A stretch of 23,793 nt of DNA from JARRQB01 sp965368585 (GTDB lineage Bacteria; Pseudomonadota; Gammaproteobacteria; Chromatiales; Chromatiaceae), in the NCBI GenBank assembly GCA_965368585.1, contig CBDUNM010000071.1, positions 1 to 23,793 of the forward strand. The letters run 5' to 3'. How positions within the stretch are numbered: position 1 is the stretch's first letter; the number at the start of each line of letters is the position of its first letter. This document shows positions 1 through 7,013 of this stretch, piece after piece. A model generated the notes under the pieces. That model did no database searches, was not told the DNA's origin, and saw only the letters and a list, made by a program, of their open reading frames with translations. A program made the translations under genes and the position numbers.

Positions 1-843
1 CTCGGTGACCGGATCGAAGGTCGCGTTGTGCGCCGTCAGCCAGTCGCTGGGAACCGTCGCAGCCAACGCGAGGTTGCGACGCCAGGGACGATCGGGTTTG
101 AGGTCCGCATGAGCCGGATCGGGACCTTCGCCGTAGTTTTGCAGCGCGTAGGTGAGCGACCGCAACAGCGGTATTGCCCTGCCCGGCCCGAGAAGTCGGA
201 TAAGGCGGTGGCAGTTGGTGGCGGTTATCGCCTTGTGGCCGATGTGACGGAAGTCACGGGCGGCGTAGCGGAACAGCAGATCGAATACGCGCTCGGCAGG
301 CAGCGTCTGCAGCACACCGAGGAGCGCTGCATCCGCGGCCTCGGCGTCCCATCGCTCCATCGCATCGACAAAGGCCGACTGAGCCGCGCACAGTCCGGCG
401 TAGCTAATCTTCGGCACCGGACCCATGGTCCAGCCAGTTTGCACGTCGTCCTGCGCCTGGGCCGCCTTGAACAGGTCCGCCGCCCACAACACCGGCAGCC
501 AGCGGTCTTCGGTCCTGCCGTTCACGGTGGTGAGGTGAACGGATTGCATGACCATAAATGCGTGGTACTTGAACCCCACCACCGGATACGGTGACACCTC
601 GCGAGCGGCGGCCTCTGCGACCGCGCCCAGCAGTTCCGGATAGGCGAGGCCGTTACGGATACGCTCGGTCAACGCCTCCAGCAGGCGTGCCCTCGGCACA
701 TCCCGAATCAATCCAACGAGTTTCGGGTCGACGGGACCCTCGCCCGCATCGAGCGCCGCAGCGCCAACGCGTCCTAAACGATTCGCGGCGGCGCCTAGCA
801 CCGCCAGCGACAAGCCTCCAACAAAGTGTCGCCGAGTGACCAT
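1..843 (-). CDS. Tat-exported helical protein of unknown family (partial)
   Basis: An open frame runs from an ATG whose A is at 843 to the window edge, giving 281 codons without a stop; the 3' end lies outside. A GAGGGGAG ribosome binding site sits about 8 nt upstream of the ATG, which supports this start. The N-terminus has a twin-arginine motif (TRRHFVGG, residues 3-10) followed by a hydrophobic stretch and small residues near 18-30, so Tat-dependent export is likely. The rest looks mostly alpha-helical and is rich in His, Trp and Tyr, with notable segments FKYHAFMVMQSVH (91-103) and ARDFRHIGHKAI (195-206) whose histidines could bind a metal or cofactor. I cannot assign a named family. The plus-strand ORF over the same DNA is a low-complexity shadow. 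Confidence 0.75.
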   Translation of the reverse strand, partial: MVTRRHFVGGLSLAVLGAAANRLGRVGAAALDAGEGPVDPKLVGLIRDVPRARLLEALTERIRNGLAYPELLGAVAEAAAREVSPYPVVGFKYHAFMVMQSVHLTTVNGRTEDRWLPVLWAADLFKAAQAQDDVQTGWTMGPVPKISYAGLCAAQSAFVDAMERWDAEAADAALLGVLQTLPAERVFDLLFRYAARDFRHIGHKAITATNCHRLIRLLGPGRAIPLLRSLTYALQNYGEGPDPAHADLKPDRPWRRNLALAATVPSDWLTAHNATFDPVTE

Positions 844-1004
844 CGCAGATCTCCCCTCAAGTGTTCCTCCAGAGTTGGACTGCGCCCACTCAAAAACGTC
901 TCTTCGACGAACCGCCCGGAAACGGTCGGCGAAGCACCGTCGGCCTCAGTCCGGCTGGGGGACCGGATGATCGATGCGAGCTTTCCTTGGCTTGTAACGG
1001 ATTG

Positions 1005-1010
1005 ATTATA
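1005..1010 (-). promoter_or_regulatory. Possible -10 box for the Tat-protein gene
   Basis: Read on the minus strand this is TATAAT, a perfect sigma-70 -10 hexamer in a locally AT-rich patch. I cannot find a good -35 box 17 nt upstream, and the implied leader of about 155 nt is long. Treat as a candidate only. Confidence 0.3.
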
Positions 1011-1347
1011 AACAAGTATAACAGCGCGAGTGGAGCGAGTAGCTACCAGCGGGGAAACACCTGGCGAAACGGCAGGATCGACCCGACAATTTGAACAAAT
1101 TCCCCTCCATATCTGCGGCTTATCTCGGTCTGAACACGAAGTCCGGGTCGTCGCAAAAACATCGAACCCTATCCCGCGTTGAAACGACGTGGATCGTCGG
1201 GCCGACGACTGCGCCGGGTATAAGCCCGACGCCGGCGTAGACCGGTTGCGCAGCAACGTGTAGACGACCTCACAAGGGCACCGAATTACTATTCACTACA
1301 TACTGCTAGACCCCTACGACTTACGGTTGGGCGCGGACGGCGCGAGT

Positions 1348-1390
1348 GTGCTAATCTACACTATATGTTTATTTCAATACGGATTAGCAC
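1348..1390. promoter_or_regulatory. Inverted repeat overlapping the antitoxin start region (candidate operator)
   Basis: GTGCTAATC at 1348-1356 and its exact reverse complement GATTAGCAC at 1382-1390 form a perfect 9-bp inverted repeat with a 25-nt AT-rich spacer. The right arm ends two bases before the antitoxin ATG at 1393. The left arm overlaps a weak candidate -10 (GCTAAT, 1350-1355), spaced 17 nt from a TTGGGC at 1327-1332. Antitoxins of the Xre/ParS family are known to autorepress by binding inverted repeats in their promoters, so this is the likely operator. In the RNA the same repeat could form a hairpin covering the region where a ribosome binding site should lie; no Shine-Dalgarno sequence is visible. 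Confidence 0.6.
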
Positions 1391-1392
1391 TT

Positions 1393-1815
1393 ATGCGACC
1401 GCATCCCGGAGTTCGTAAAACGACTGCGCAGGCGCCTGCCGGCGGAACGGCGGGCGATCTTGGCGCGGCTGGGCTCAAAGCCTTTTTCTCGATTGCGACA
1501 GAATGGAATTTGTCCAACGAACAAATGATGGGATTGCTGGGCAATCCCAGCCGATCGCGTTTCTACGCCATGAAGCGCGGGGATGCGGTCAATCTCTCGG
1601 ACGACGAGTTGGACCGCCTGTCCTACGTGGCGAACATCTATGCCGCGCTCAATATCTTATACAAACCGCACAACGTCCTGCTGTGGTTGCGCAATGCACG
1701 CAGCGCGGATTCTCCCTGGCGGGGGCGCAGTCCCCTGCTGCATATCACGTCCGGAAAAATGGAATCGTTGATCGACGTATCGCGTTACTTGAACGGATTG
1801 CGGGGCGCGAATTGA
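1393..1815 (+). CDS. Xre/MbcA/ParS-type antitoxin (DUF2384)
   Basis: A 140-residue protein. Residues ~25-75 resemble the degenerate Xre-like helix-turn-helix of this family (segment MMGLLGNPSRSRFYAMKRG). The C-terminal half matches the MbcA/ParS toxin-binding domain, with the characteristic WLRNARSADSPWRGRSPL segment followed by a helix ending YLNGLRG. It should neutralise the RES toxin encoded directly downstream and autoregulate the pair. I chose ATG 1393 over the GTG- or TTG-type starts further upstream because those would translate through the inverted repeat and give a non-conserved tail. Its stop codon overlaps the TTG start of the toxin gene, a usual arrangement in these modules. Confidence 0.88.
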   Translation: MRPHPGVRKTTAQAPAGGTAGDLGAAGLKAFFSIATEWNLSNEQMMGLLGNPSRSRFYAMKRGDAVNLSDDELDRLSYVANIYAALNILYKPHNVLLWLRNARSADSPWRGRSPLLHITSGKMESLIDVSRYLNGLRGAN

Positions 1816-2516
1816 AGTTCAACCTGCCGCCCCTGCGGCGGATTCGCTGGCAAAGCCAACACCGAATTATTGCGTCCAAATACCCGCCGGTGGATCTCTT
1901 CGAACGCCTCGGCCTGACTCCCCATGAACTGCAGGCGCTGTATGCGCTGCAGGCGCGAACCAATCCGCGACTCCGCGAGACTGCGGGCGACCTGTCGCAG
2001 GTGCGCCCGGATGACGTGGTAACCGGGCCCGGCGCATCGGTCGTCATGGCGGCGTTCACCCACATCGGGTTTTCGAGTCGTTACTCGGACGGCAGCTACG
2101 GCGTGTACTACGCAGCGCGCAGATTGGAAACGGCCATCCGCGAAACCGTATTTCACCGCGAACGCGACGCGCTGGACGCGAAACTGGAGCCCGAATCGTT
2201 CGATATGCGGGTCTACAAGGGCACGGTCAAAAAACCCATGTACGACATACGCGACAAGTCGTATGCGCCGCTGCATCGAGCCGACCTGGGCGTTTACCGC
2301 GAAACACAGGCCTTCGCCGCCGAACTAAGGCGCGCCGACATCGATGCGTGGGGAATGGTCTACCCGAGCGCCCGACACGTCGGCGGCGACTGTTTGGCGG
2401 TATTTCGACCGCCGGGGTTGTCGTTACCCAAGCAGTGCCAACACCTGGCGTACGAATGGAACGGCAGCAAGATCGTCGCCGTATCGGAAAAAAGCGCACC
2501 CATCCTGCTGTTTTGA
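1812..2516 (+). CDS. RES-domain toxin (NAD+-targeting, ParT/MbcT type)
   Basis: A 234-residue RES protein. The family acts on NAD+ (phosphorolysis or hydrolysis) or ADP-ribosylates a target; which applies here cannot be told from sequence. Family hallmarks are visible in order: R10-R12 and SKYPPVDLFERL (22-33), TNPRLRE (50-56), GPGASVVMAAFTH (72-84), SRYSDGSYGVYYAA (89-102) with the candidate NAD-site arginine and tyrosine, the glutamate in AIRETVFHRER, and VYPSARHVGG (183-192) near the C-terminus. The frame is open upstream into the antitoxin gene, but homology begins at about residue 8, and a TTG at 1812 overlaps the antitoxin TGA (TTGA), so I take that as a translationally coupled start. 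All landmarks are intact, so the toxin is probably active. Confidence 0.9.
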   Translation: MKFNLPPLRRIRWQSQHRIIASKYPPVDLFERLGLTPHELQALYALQARTNPRLRETAGDLSQVRPDDVVTGPGASVVMAAFTHIGFSSRYSDGSYGVYYAARRLETAIRETVFHRERDALDAKLEPESFDMRVYKGTVKKPMYDIRDKSYAPLHRADLGVYRETQAFAAELRRADIDAWGMVYPSARHVGGDCLAVFRPPGLSLPKQCQHLAYEWNGSKIVAVSEKSAPILLF

Positions 2517-2642
2517 TTCGGCGGAAGCGCGGGCGCGACAACTAGGCTTCACCGCCTGAGATAGTCTCGCCCGATCGTCATATCAACCTGCATAGCTCAC
2601 CAGGATTTGTCATTTTGGGGCAAGTCGGGAAAGGAGGTTGGT

Positions 2643-2696
2643 ATGAAACAAGTCGTTCAGATTTCACAAATTCCTCGCCTGTTGCAGTCCGCCTGA
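2643..2696 (+). CDS. Possible 17-residue small ORF or leader peptide
   Basis: ATG at 2643 is preceded by AAAGGAGG (AGGAGG at 2633-2638) with a 5-nt spacer, one of the strongest ribosome binding sites in the window. The ORF encodes only MKQVVQISQIPRLLQSA before TGA. It may be a leader peptide for the photolyase transcript, a true small protein, or the first codons of an antitoxin-like gene whose remainder has been lost; the amphipathic sequence would fit the start of a helix-turn-helix antitoxin. There is no direct evidence that it is translated. Confidence 0.35.
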   Translation: MKQVVQISQIPRLLQSA

Positions 2697-2716
2697 TGAG
2701 ATAGACAGGCTATATA

Positions 2717-2761
2717 TGTAATCAAAACAAGGTTATGTATATATTTTGTACATATATTACA
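2717..2761. promoter_or_regulatory. AT-rich palindromic region upstream of the photolyase gene
   Basis: This very AT-rich patch contains two overlapping inverted repeats: TGTAAT (2717-2722) with ATTACA (2756-2761), and TATGTA (2734-2739) with TACATA (2749-2754). A TGTACA palindrome lies at 2747-2752. Bacterial photolyase genes are often light-controlled by MerR-type LitR/CarH repressors that bind TGTACA-like half sites; the spacing here does not match the consensus I know, and no LitR gene is in the window. The likely role is promoter plus operator for the photolyase gene. Confidence 0.4.
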
Positions 2762-2923
2762 GCCTTTATCTTTATTCATTTCTGCTAAACATCGGGGGGA
2801 TGGATTCATAATTTGCTAGGCACCGAGTTTTTGTCTTGCTTTGTGAATTCGGAACGGTCCGGGTTTCCGGCACGACCGGGGCCTGATATTTCCGGTCCAG
2901 CTCGCACAGCGTGGAGTCGACCC

Positions 2924-4483
2924 ATGGGCAAGCGCAGCCCTGACAATTTGCTGATAGTACTCGGCGACCAGCTCGACGAAGGAGCTGCGTCACTCGCCGA
3001 ACTCAATCCGCGCACCGACGTAGTCTGGATGGCGGAAGCCTCCGCTGAAGCGGAGTACGTCTGGAGCCACAAGTCGCGCATCGTGTTGTTTCTGTCGGCT
3101 ATGCGGCATTTCCGCAACCGGCTGCGCGAACTCGGTTTTCAAGTGCGCTACCACGCGCTGGGCGACAGCCTCGCCGCGTCCTTTGGTGAAATTCTGCTCA
3201 GGGACCTGCGGATCTTGACTCCCAAAAGGGGACTGCTCGTGCGACCCGGCGAGTTTCGGCTGGTCGAGGAATTGCGTACTGCCTGCAGGCGGTCGCGCCT
3301 CGACCTGGAGATTCGGGAGGATGGGCATTTCATGTGCAGTCTGGAGGAATTCGCCGACTGGACCGAGGCGCGTAAGACGCTGCGGCTGGAGCACTTTTAC
3401 CGGCACATGCGCAAGCGCGCTGACGTGATGCTGGACAACGGCGTTCCGGCCGGTCGCAAATGGAATCACGACGCGAGCAATAGACGCTCACTCGGCCGCA
3501 ACGGGCCGGGTCTCGTGCCGCAGCCAACGGCGTTCGACCCCGACGACATCACCCGCGAAGCGATACGCCGGGTCGAACAACGATTCCCTCAGCATCCTGG
3601 GAGCCTGGTCAATTTCGACTGGCCGGTGACACGGAAGCAGGCCATCGCGGCACTGGACGACTTTATCGCGCATCGCCTGCCGACCTTTGGGCCGTGGCAA
3701 GACGCTATGTGGACCAGCCAACCTTATCTGCATCACGCGCGCCTGTCCGCCGCGCTAAATCTCAAACTGCTCGACCCGCGCGAGGTCATCGGACGCGTTG
3801 AGACGGCCTACCGAAACGGCACGGTCGACGTCGCGTCGGCGGAGGGGTTTATTCGGCAGGTTCTCGGCTGGCGGGAATACGTTCGGGGTATTTACTGGCG
3901 CAACATGCCCGGTTATCTGCGGTTGAACAGTCTCGACGCTCATCAGCCGCTGCCAGCCTTCTACTGGAGCGGCGATACCGATATGGCGTGCCTGCACGCC
4001 TGCATCAATCAGACGATGGAGTACGGCTACGCGCACCACATCCAACGTCTGATGGTCACCGGATTGTTCGCTCTGCTGCTCGGTGTAAAGCCGAAACAGG
4101 TTCACGCGTGGTACCTGTCGGTCTATGTCGACGCTGTCGAGTGGGTGGAACTGCCCAACACGCTGGGCATGTCGCAGTTTGCCGACGGCGGCATCCTCAC
4201 CTCAAAACCCTACGTGGCGAGCGGCAACCATATCAAGCGGATGAGCAACTACTGTCTACACTGCCGTTACAATCCGAAGCAGCCGGTGGGCGAGGACGCC
4301 TGCCCGTTTACCGCGCTTTACTGGGATTTTCTCATCCGCCACCGGGAACGGTTCACCAACCATCCACGGGCCGGTGTGCAATGGCGGCACCTATGGCGTG
4401 TCGACGAGGACCGCCGTCACGAAATCCGCATCTCTGCGGAAACGCTGCGCAACCGCCTTGCAAGCAAATCGAAGATCGCGTGA
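2924..4483 (+). CDS. FeS-BCP family photolyase/cryptochrome (PhrB-like, probable (6-4) photolyase)
   Basis: A 519-residue flavoprotein of the FeS bacterial cryptochrome/photolyase family, which repairs UV (6-4) photoproducts with light. The N-terminal antenna domain starts with the family signature LLIVLGDQL (9-17), then MAEASAEAEYVWSHKSRI and FLSAMRHF. The C-terminal FAD and [4Fe-4S] domain has cysteines C356, C444, C447 and C460, each displaced by exactly +6 from Agrobacterium PhrB C350, C438, C441 and C454. The H371-H372 pair lies where PhrB has its active-site histidines. Start: ATG 2924 has GGAG 9 nt upstream and agrees with the family N-terminus; the frame extends upstream without homology. 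It stands alone, with an AT-rich palindromic region before it. It appears intact. Confidence 0.92.
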   Translation: MGKRSPDNLLIVLGDQLDEGAASLAELNPRTDVVWMAEASAEAEYVWSHKSRIVLFLSAMRHFRNRLRELGFQVRYHALGDSLAASFGEILLRDLRILTPKRGLLVRPGEFRLVEELRTACRRSRLDLEIREDGHFMCSLEEFADWTEARKTLRLEHFYRHMRKRADVMLDNGVPAGRKWNHDASNRRSLGRNGPGLVPQPTAFDPDDITREAIRRVEQRFPQHPGSLVNFDWPVTRKQAIAALDDFIAHRLPTFGPWQDAMWTSQPYLHHARLSAALNLKLLDPREVIGRVETAYRNGTVDVASAEGFIRQVLGWREYVRGIYWRNMPGYLRLNSLDAHQPLPAFYWSGDTDMACLHACINQTMEYGYAHHIQRLMVTGLFALLLGVKPKQVHAWYLSVYVDAVEWVELPNTLGMSQFADGGILTSKPYVASGNHIKRMSNYCLHCRYNPKQPVGEDACPFTALYWDFLIRHRERFTNHPRAGVQWRHLWRVDEDRRHEIRISAETLRNRLASKSKIA

Positions 4484-4645
4484 ACGAAAGGCACTGGGAA
4501 GAAGACCTTTGCGATACAGGCCCGCGAGTCATCACCCCGCACGCCGGGCGGACGTTCCGTCGACGGACTACAATTACGGTTATCCAACATTCATTCGGTC
4601 GAGCCTGCTAACTGTGAGCGCAGGTCCCGGCCGCCAGGAGCGCAC

Positions 4646-5188
4646 ATGCAATACCGAACTGCAACTTGGGGCTGGTTGGTGAAGTTATTCTTCATTTCGG
4701 CGCTCGTGACCACCGGCACTTACGCGGTCGCCGCCCCGTCGTTGCACGTCAAGCTCAACGCGTCGCAAGCGCTCACGCCATCGCCGTCACTGACGCCATT
4801 CGACGTGGTGCGGATTCAGGTGGATGCGCTGCGGCAGAACAGTCCTTCTGACGAAGGAATCATTCTGACCTACCAATTCGCATCACCCCGAAATAAGCGC
4901 GTCACCGGACCTCTGCAACGTTTCGTCGACATGGTGCGCAGCGCACCCTATGACCGGCTCATCAACCACCAGAGCGTACGCTACGGTCCGACGGCAATCA
5001 CCGCGGACAAGGCGTATCAACCGGTCATTGTGACGGACGGCGCTGGCCAGGAGGCCGGGTATATCTGGGCCCTGTCACGCCAGGTAAACGGCGTGTTCAA
5101 GGACTGCTGGATGACCGATGCCGTCTACCCGAGGGAACGTTCGGCGCCGTACCGATTGGCCGAGTTGATGCCGGCCCAGCTGATTTGA
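4646..5188 (+). CDS. DUF4864 domain-containing exported protein
   Basis: A 180-residue protein with AGGAG upstream of the ATG. The N-terminus is a Sec signal peptide: hydrophobic core LVKLFFISALVTTGTYAVA with probable cleavage after AVA-A near residue 30. The mature part fits DUF4864, with an early segment DVVRIQVDALRQNSPSDEGIILTYQ containing the family's QxxAL-like helix, FASPRNKRVTGPLQRF, and a C-terminal WMTDAVYP element. The domain belongs to the NTF2-like fold and its function is unknown. The last codon overlaps the TTG that begins the decayed RNase J-like gene (TTGA at 5185-5188), so the two were probably once translationally coupled. Confidence 0.8.
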   Translation: MQYRTATWGWLVKLFFISALVTTGTYAVAAPSLHVKLNASQALTPSPSLTPFDVVRIQVDALRQNSPSDEGIILTYQFASPRNKRVTGPLQRFVDMVRSAPYDRLINHQSVRYGPTAITADKAYQPVIVTDGAGQEAGYIWALSRQVNGVFKDCWMTDAVYPRERSAPYRLAELMPAQLI

Positions 5189-5916
5189 ATCCGCCTGCGC
5201 GGAGCGATGCACGCATCGCCGTGATTCCGGCCGACGACGAACTCCTGTTTCTGCCGCTGGGCGGCACGGGCGAAATAGGGATGAATCTGACCGTGTACGG
5301 CCAACCCGGCGCGCCTGGTTCGCCGTGGATGTCGGCATCAACTTTGGCGGTGACGACTTGCCCGAACATCCGGTACTGATGGCCGACCCGACGTTTGTCA
5401 CGACTCGCCGCTAACGCCTCGCCGTGACGCGCTCGGTCCCCGAACCGAACGCCCTGTTGAACTCGACTCCCGCAGGTGCCGTCCTGCATACCGGAGACTG
5501 GAAACTCGATGTCCATCCGGTGGTTGGCACGCGCTACGACGGGGGGGCGCTTGCGGGCACTGCGTCGGGAGCGGCTGTTGGCCATGGTCTGCGATTCCAC
5601 CAACGCAGTGGTTCCGGGCAGTACCGGCTCGGAGGTAGAGCCCTTCATACCGTTGCGCGAGCTGGCGGAATCGGTGTCGGGACGGGTCTTTGTTACTTCA
5701 TTCGCGAGCAATATCGCCCGGCTGGTGACATTGGCGCGGGTTGCCCAGGCGCTTGGCCGACGCTTCGGCGTCGTCGGTCGGGCCATGGAACGAATGGTTG
5801 CGATCGCCCGTGGCACCGGCTACCGGCCGGTCGACCTGCCCGAGGTCGTTGCGGCGCGGCACCTGGGTTTTTCCCCATACGTCGGTTTTCGCTGCACAGA
5901 ATACCTGCTGGTTTAG
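5185..5916 (+). pseudogene. Degenerate RNase J-like metallo-beta-lactamase gene
   Basis: Three stretches of RNase J-like sequence are spread over two frames. The TTG-started frame gives DELLFLPLGGTGEIGMNLTVYG, the family N-terminus. After a frame change near 5310 comes WFAVDVGINFGGDDLPEHP and a stop at 5412. The same frame resumes with SVPEPNAL...AGAVLHTGDWKLD (from about 5427), and a second shift at a run of seven G (about 5540-5546) leads to LLAMVCDSTNAVVPG, VTSFASNIARL and GRAMERMV, ending at 5916. About 100 residues are missing between the second and third pieces, including the HxHxDH metal site, and the C-terminal part of the protein is absent. The gene must be non-functional. It was probably co-transcribed with the DUF4864 gene. 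Confidence 0.85.
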
Positions 5917-5952
5917 GCATGGTCACCCGTGGCTTGCGAGGTTCAAAGGCGC

Positions 5953-5979
5953 TTGGCCAACCTGATCGGATGCTATACT
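5953..5979 (+). promoter_or_regulatory. Candidate promoter for the sox genes
   Basis: TATACT at 5974-5979 is preceded by TGC, making an extended -10 element (TGnTATACT). A TTGGCC at 5953-5958 could act as a weak -35 with a short 15-nt spacer. It lies about 150 nt before soxY and after the end of the RNase J remnant, the expected place for the sox promoter. Confidence 0.45.
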
Positions 5980-6129
5980 GACGATTCGTCGTCGGAACAA
6001 AAGCGGCAGCGATCGAACGTCTACCCAAGGCACTGGGACCAACGGCGGCGCACCTCGTAATAGATGCGACGCACAGCGATTCACGACGACATGAAGCAAG
6101 AAAATCTAAAAGCTCGAGGAGCCATTGAA

Positions 6130-6600
6130 ATGAATAAGATCGACCGAAGATTATTTCTCAAAGGCACAGCTGCGGGCAGCGTGGTCGGGGTTGCCATCGG
6201 CGCCGGTTTACTGGCACCGCGCGCCGTTTTGGCGGCCTGGCCCAAGGCGGCATTCGAGTCGAAGAAGGTTGACGGCGCGATCAACGCCCTGATGGGCGCA
6301 CCCAGCACCGAAGCGTCTGATAAGATCAACATCAAGGCACCGGACATTGCCGAGAACGGCGCGGTGGTACCAGTAACCGTGTCCACCGACATGCAGGCGG
6401 AGTCGATCGCGATAATCGCCGAGCAGAATCCCTCGCCACTGGCCGCGGCCTTTTACATGGGCCCCGGCGCCCAAGGTTATGTCTCGACCCGCATCAAGAT
6501 GGGCAAAACCGGCGATGTCGTCGCGGTTGTCAAATCCGGCGGCAAGCTGTACGCAAACCGCAAAGGCGTGAAAGTCACCATCGGTGGCTGCGGCGGCTGA
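6130..6600 (+). CDS. soxY: SoxY, sulfur-carrier subunit of the SoxYZ protein
   Basis: A 156-residue periplasmic sulfur carrier of the Sox thiosulfate-oxidation pathway. The N-terminus is a Tat signal (RRLFLKG at 6-12, then a hydrophobic stretch to AVLAA near 36), as in other SoxY proteins that are exported folded together with SoxZ. The C-terminus is the invariant GGCGG, whose cysteine (C154) forms the thioester-like bond to sulfur intermediates. The body matches the SoxY Ig-like domain (VSTDMQAESIAIIAEQNPSP). Start: ATG 6130 has GAGGAG 9 nt upstream; the in-frame ATG at 6064 would precede the Tat signal with unrelated residues. It is the first gene of the sox cluster, 50 nt before soxZ, and looks intact. 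Confidence 0.96.
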   Translation: MNKIDRRLFLKGTAAGSVVGVAIGAGLLAPRAVLAAWPKAAFESKKVDGAINALMGAPSTEASDKINIKAPDIAENGAVVPVTVSTDMQAESIAIIAEQNPSPLAAAFYMGPGAQGYVSTRIKMGKTGDVVAVVKSGGKLYANRKGVKVTIGGCGG

Positions 6601-6650
6601 TTACGCGCATTCCTACCGGCATCGAATTAAACTTTCAGGGGATAATAGAG

Positions 6651-6968
6651 ATGGCAAGTAAATCGATAAAGCTGCGCGCCAAAGAAACGGGCGGAGCGAC
6701 CACCGTCAAGGCGCTGATGACCCACCCAATGGAGACGGGTCTGCGCAAAGACAGCAAGACGGGCAAGCTGGTGCCGGCGCACTTTATTCAGGAGGTCTCC
6801 TGCGAGCATGGCGGCAATACCGTAATGACCGCCTCCTGGAGCGGTAGCGTATCGAAGAATCCGTACCTGTCATTCAGGTTCTCCGGCGCACAGAAGGGCG
6901 ATGAAATCAAACTGTCGTGGACGGACAACCTGGGAAAAAGCGATTCGTTGACGGGAAAGATCAAATAG
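6651..6968 (+). CDS. soxZ: SoxZ, partner of SoxY
   Basis: A 105-residue protein of normal length for SoxZ, with no signal peptide, as expected because it is exported bound to SoxY. Family landmarks are present: IKLRAKETGG near the start, HPMETGLRKDSKTGKLVPAHFI, and the Ig-like C-terminal strands with SFRFSGAQKGDEIKLSWTD. An AGGGGAT ribosome binding site lies upstream. The SoxYZ heterodimer presents the SoxY cysteine arm to SoxAX and SoxB. Directly downstream, after 45 nt, comes a soxB remnant. Confidence 0.96.
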   Translation: MASKSIKLRAKETGGATTVKALMTHPMETGLRKDSKTGKLVPAHFIQEVSCEHGGNTVMTASWSGSVSKNPYLSFRFSGAQKGDEIKLSWTDNLGKSDSLTGKIK

Positions 6969-7013
6969 TCCTCGTCGCTGGGAAGCTGATCAGCACACCC
7001 TCAACAGACCCTA

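Larger units (their letters stand above)
844..1392. other. Intergenic region between divergent genes
   Basis: About 550 bases lie between the divergently transcribed Tat-protein gene and the antitoxin gene. The short ORFs here (861-1094 plus and 795-1256 minus) have Arg/Ser/Pro-rich compositions and no plausible ribosome binding site, and I regard them as non-coding. The region holds a perfect TATAAT on the minus strand at 1005-1010, which could serve the Tat-protein gene, and the antitoxin operator at its right end. I see no tRNA or recognisable riboswitch. Confidence 0.5.
2517..2923. other. Intergenic region, AT-rich in its centre
   Basis: About 400 bases separate the toxin gene from the photolyase start. 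It holds a 17-codon ORF with a strong ribosome binding site (2643-2696) and, at about 2705-2790, the most AT-rich patch in the window, described separately. The photolyase frame is open back to a TTG at 2813, but homology begins only near 2924. No terminator with a clear T-run follows the toxin. Confidence 0.5.

Noticed and set aside
28..594. 188-codon plus-strand open frame
   Set aside because: It is antisense to the Tat-signal protein gene, whose start, ribosome binding site and unbroken 281-codon frame are better supported.
795..1256. 153-codon minus-strand open frame
   Set aside because: It has no ribosome binding site or homology, overlaps the start of the Tat-protein gene in another frame and has a Ser/Arg-rich non-protein-like composition.
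844..1392. Riboswitch or tRNA in the first intergenic region
   Set aside because: GC-rich repeats such as CCGTCGGC caught the eye, but no cobalamin, c-di-GMP or tRNA consensus could be matched on either strand.
5424..5981. 185-codon plus-strand open frame as an intact gene
   Set aside because: Only its first ~40 codons resemble RNase J; after the G run the homology continues in another frame, so it is part of the pseudogene.
5990..6100. Short stretch encoding ERLPKALGPTAAHLVID in one frame
   Set aside because: It looks protein-like but is short, has no start or ribosome binding site and matches nothing I know; it is probably the sox leader region or further debris.
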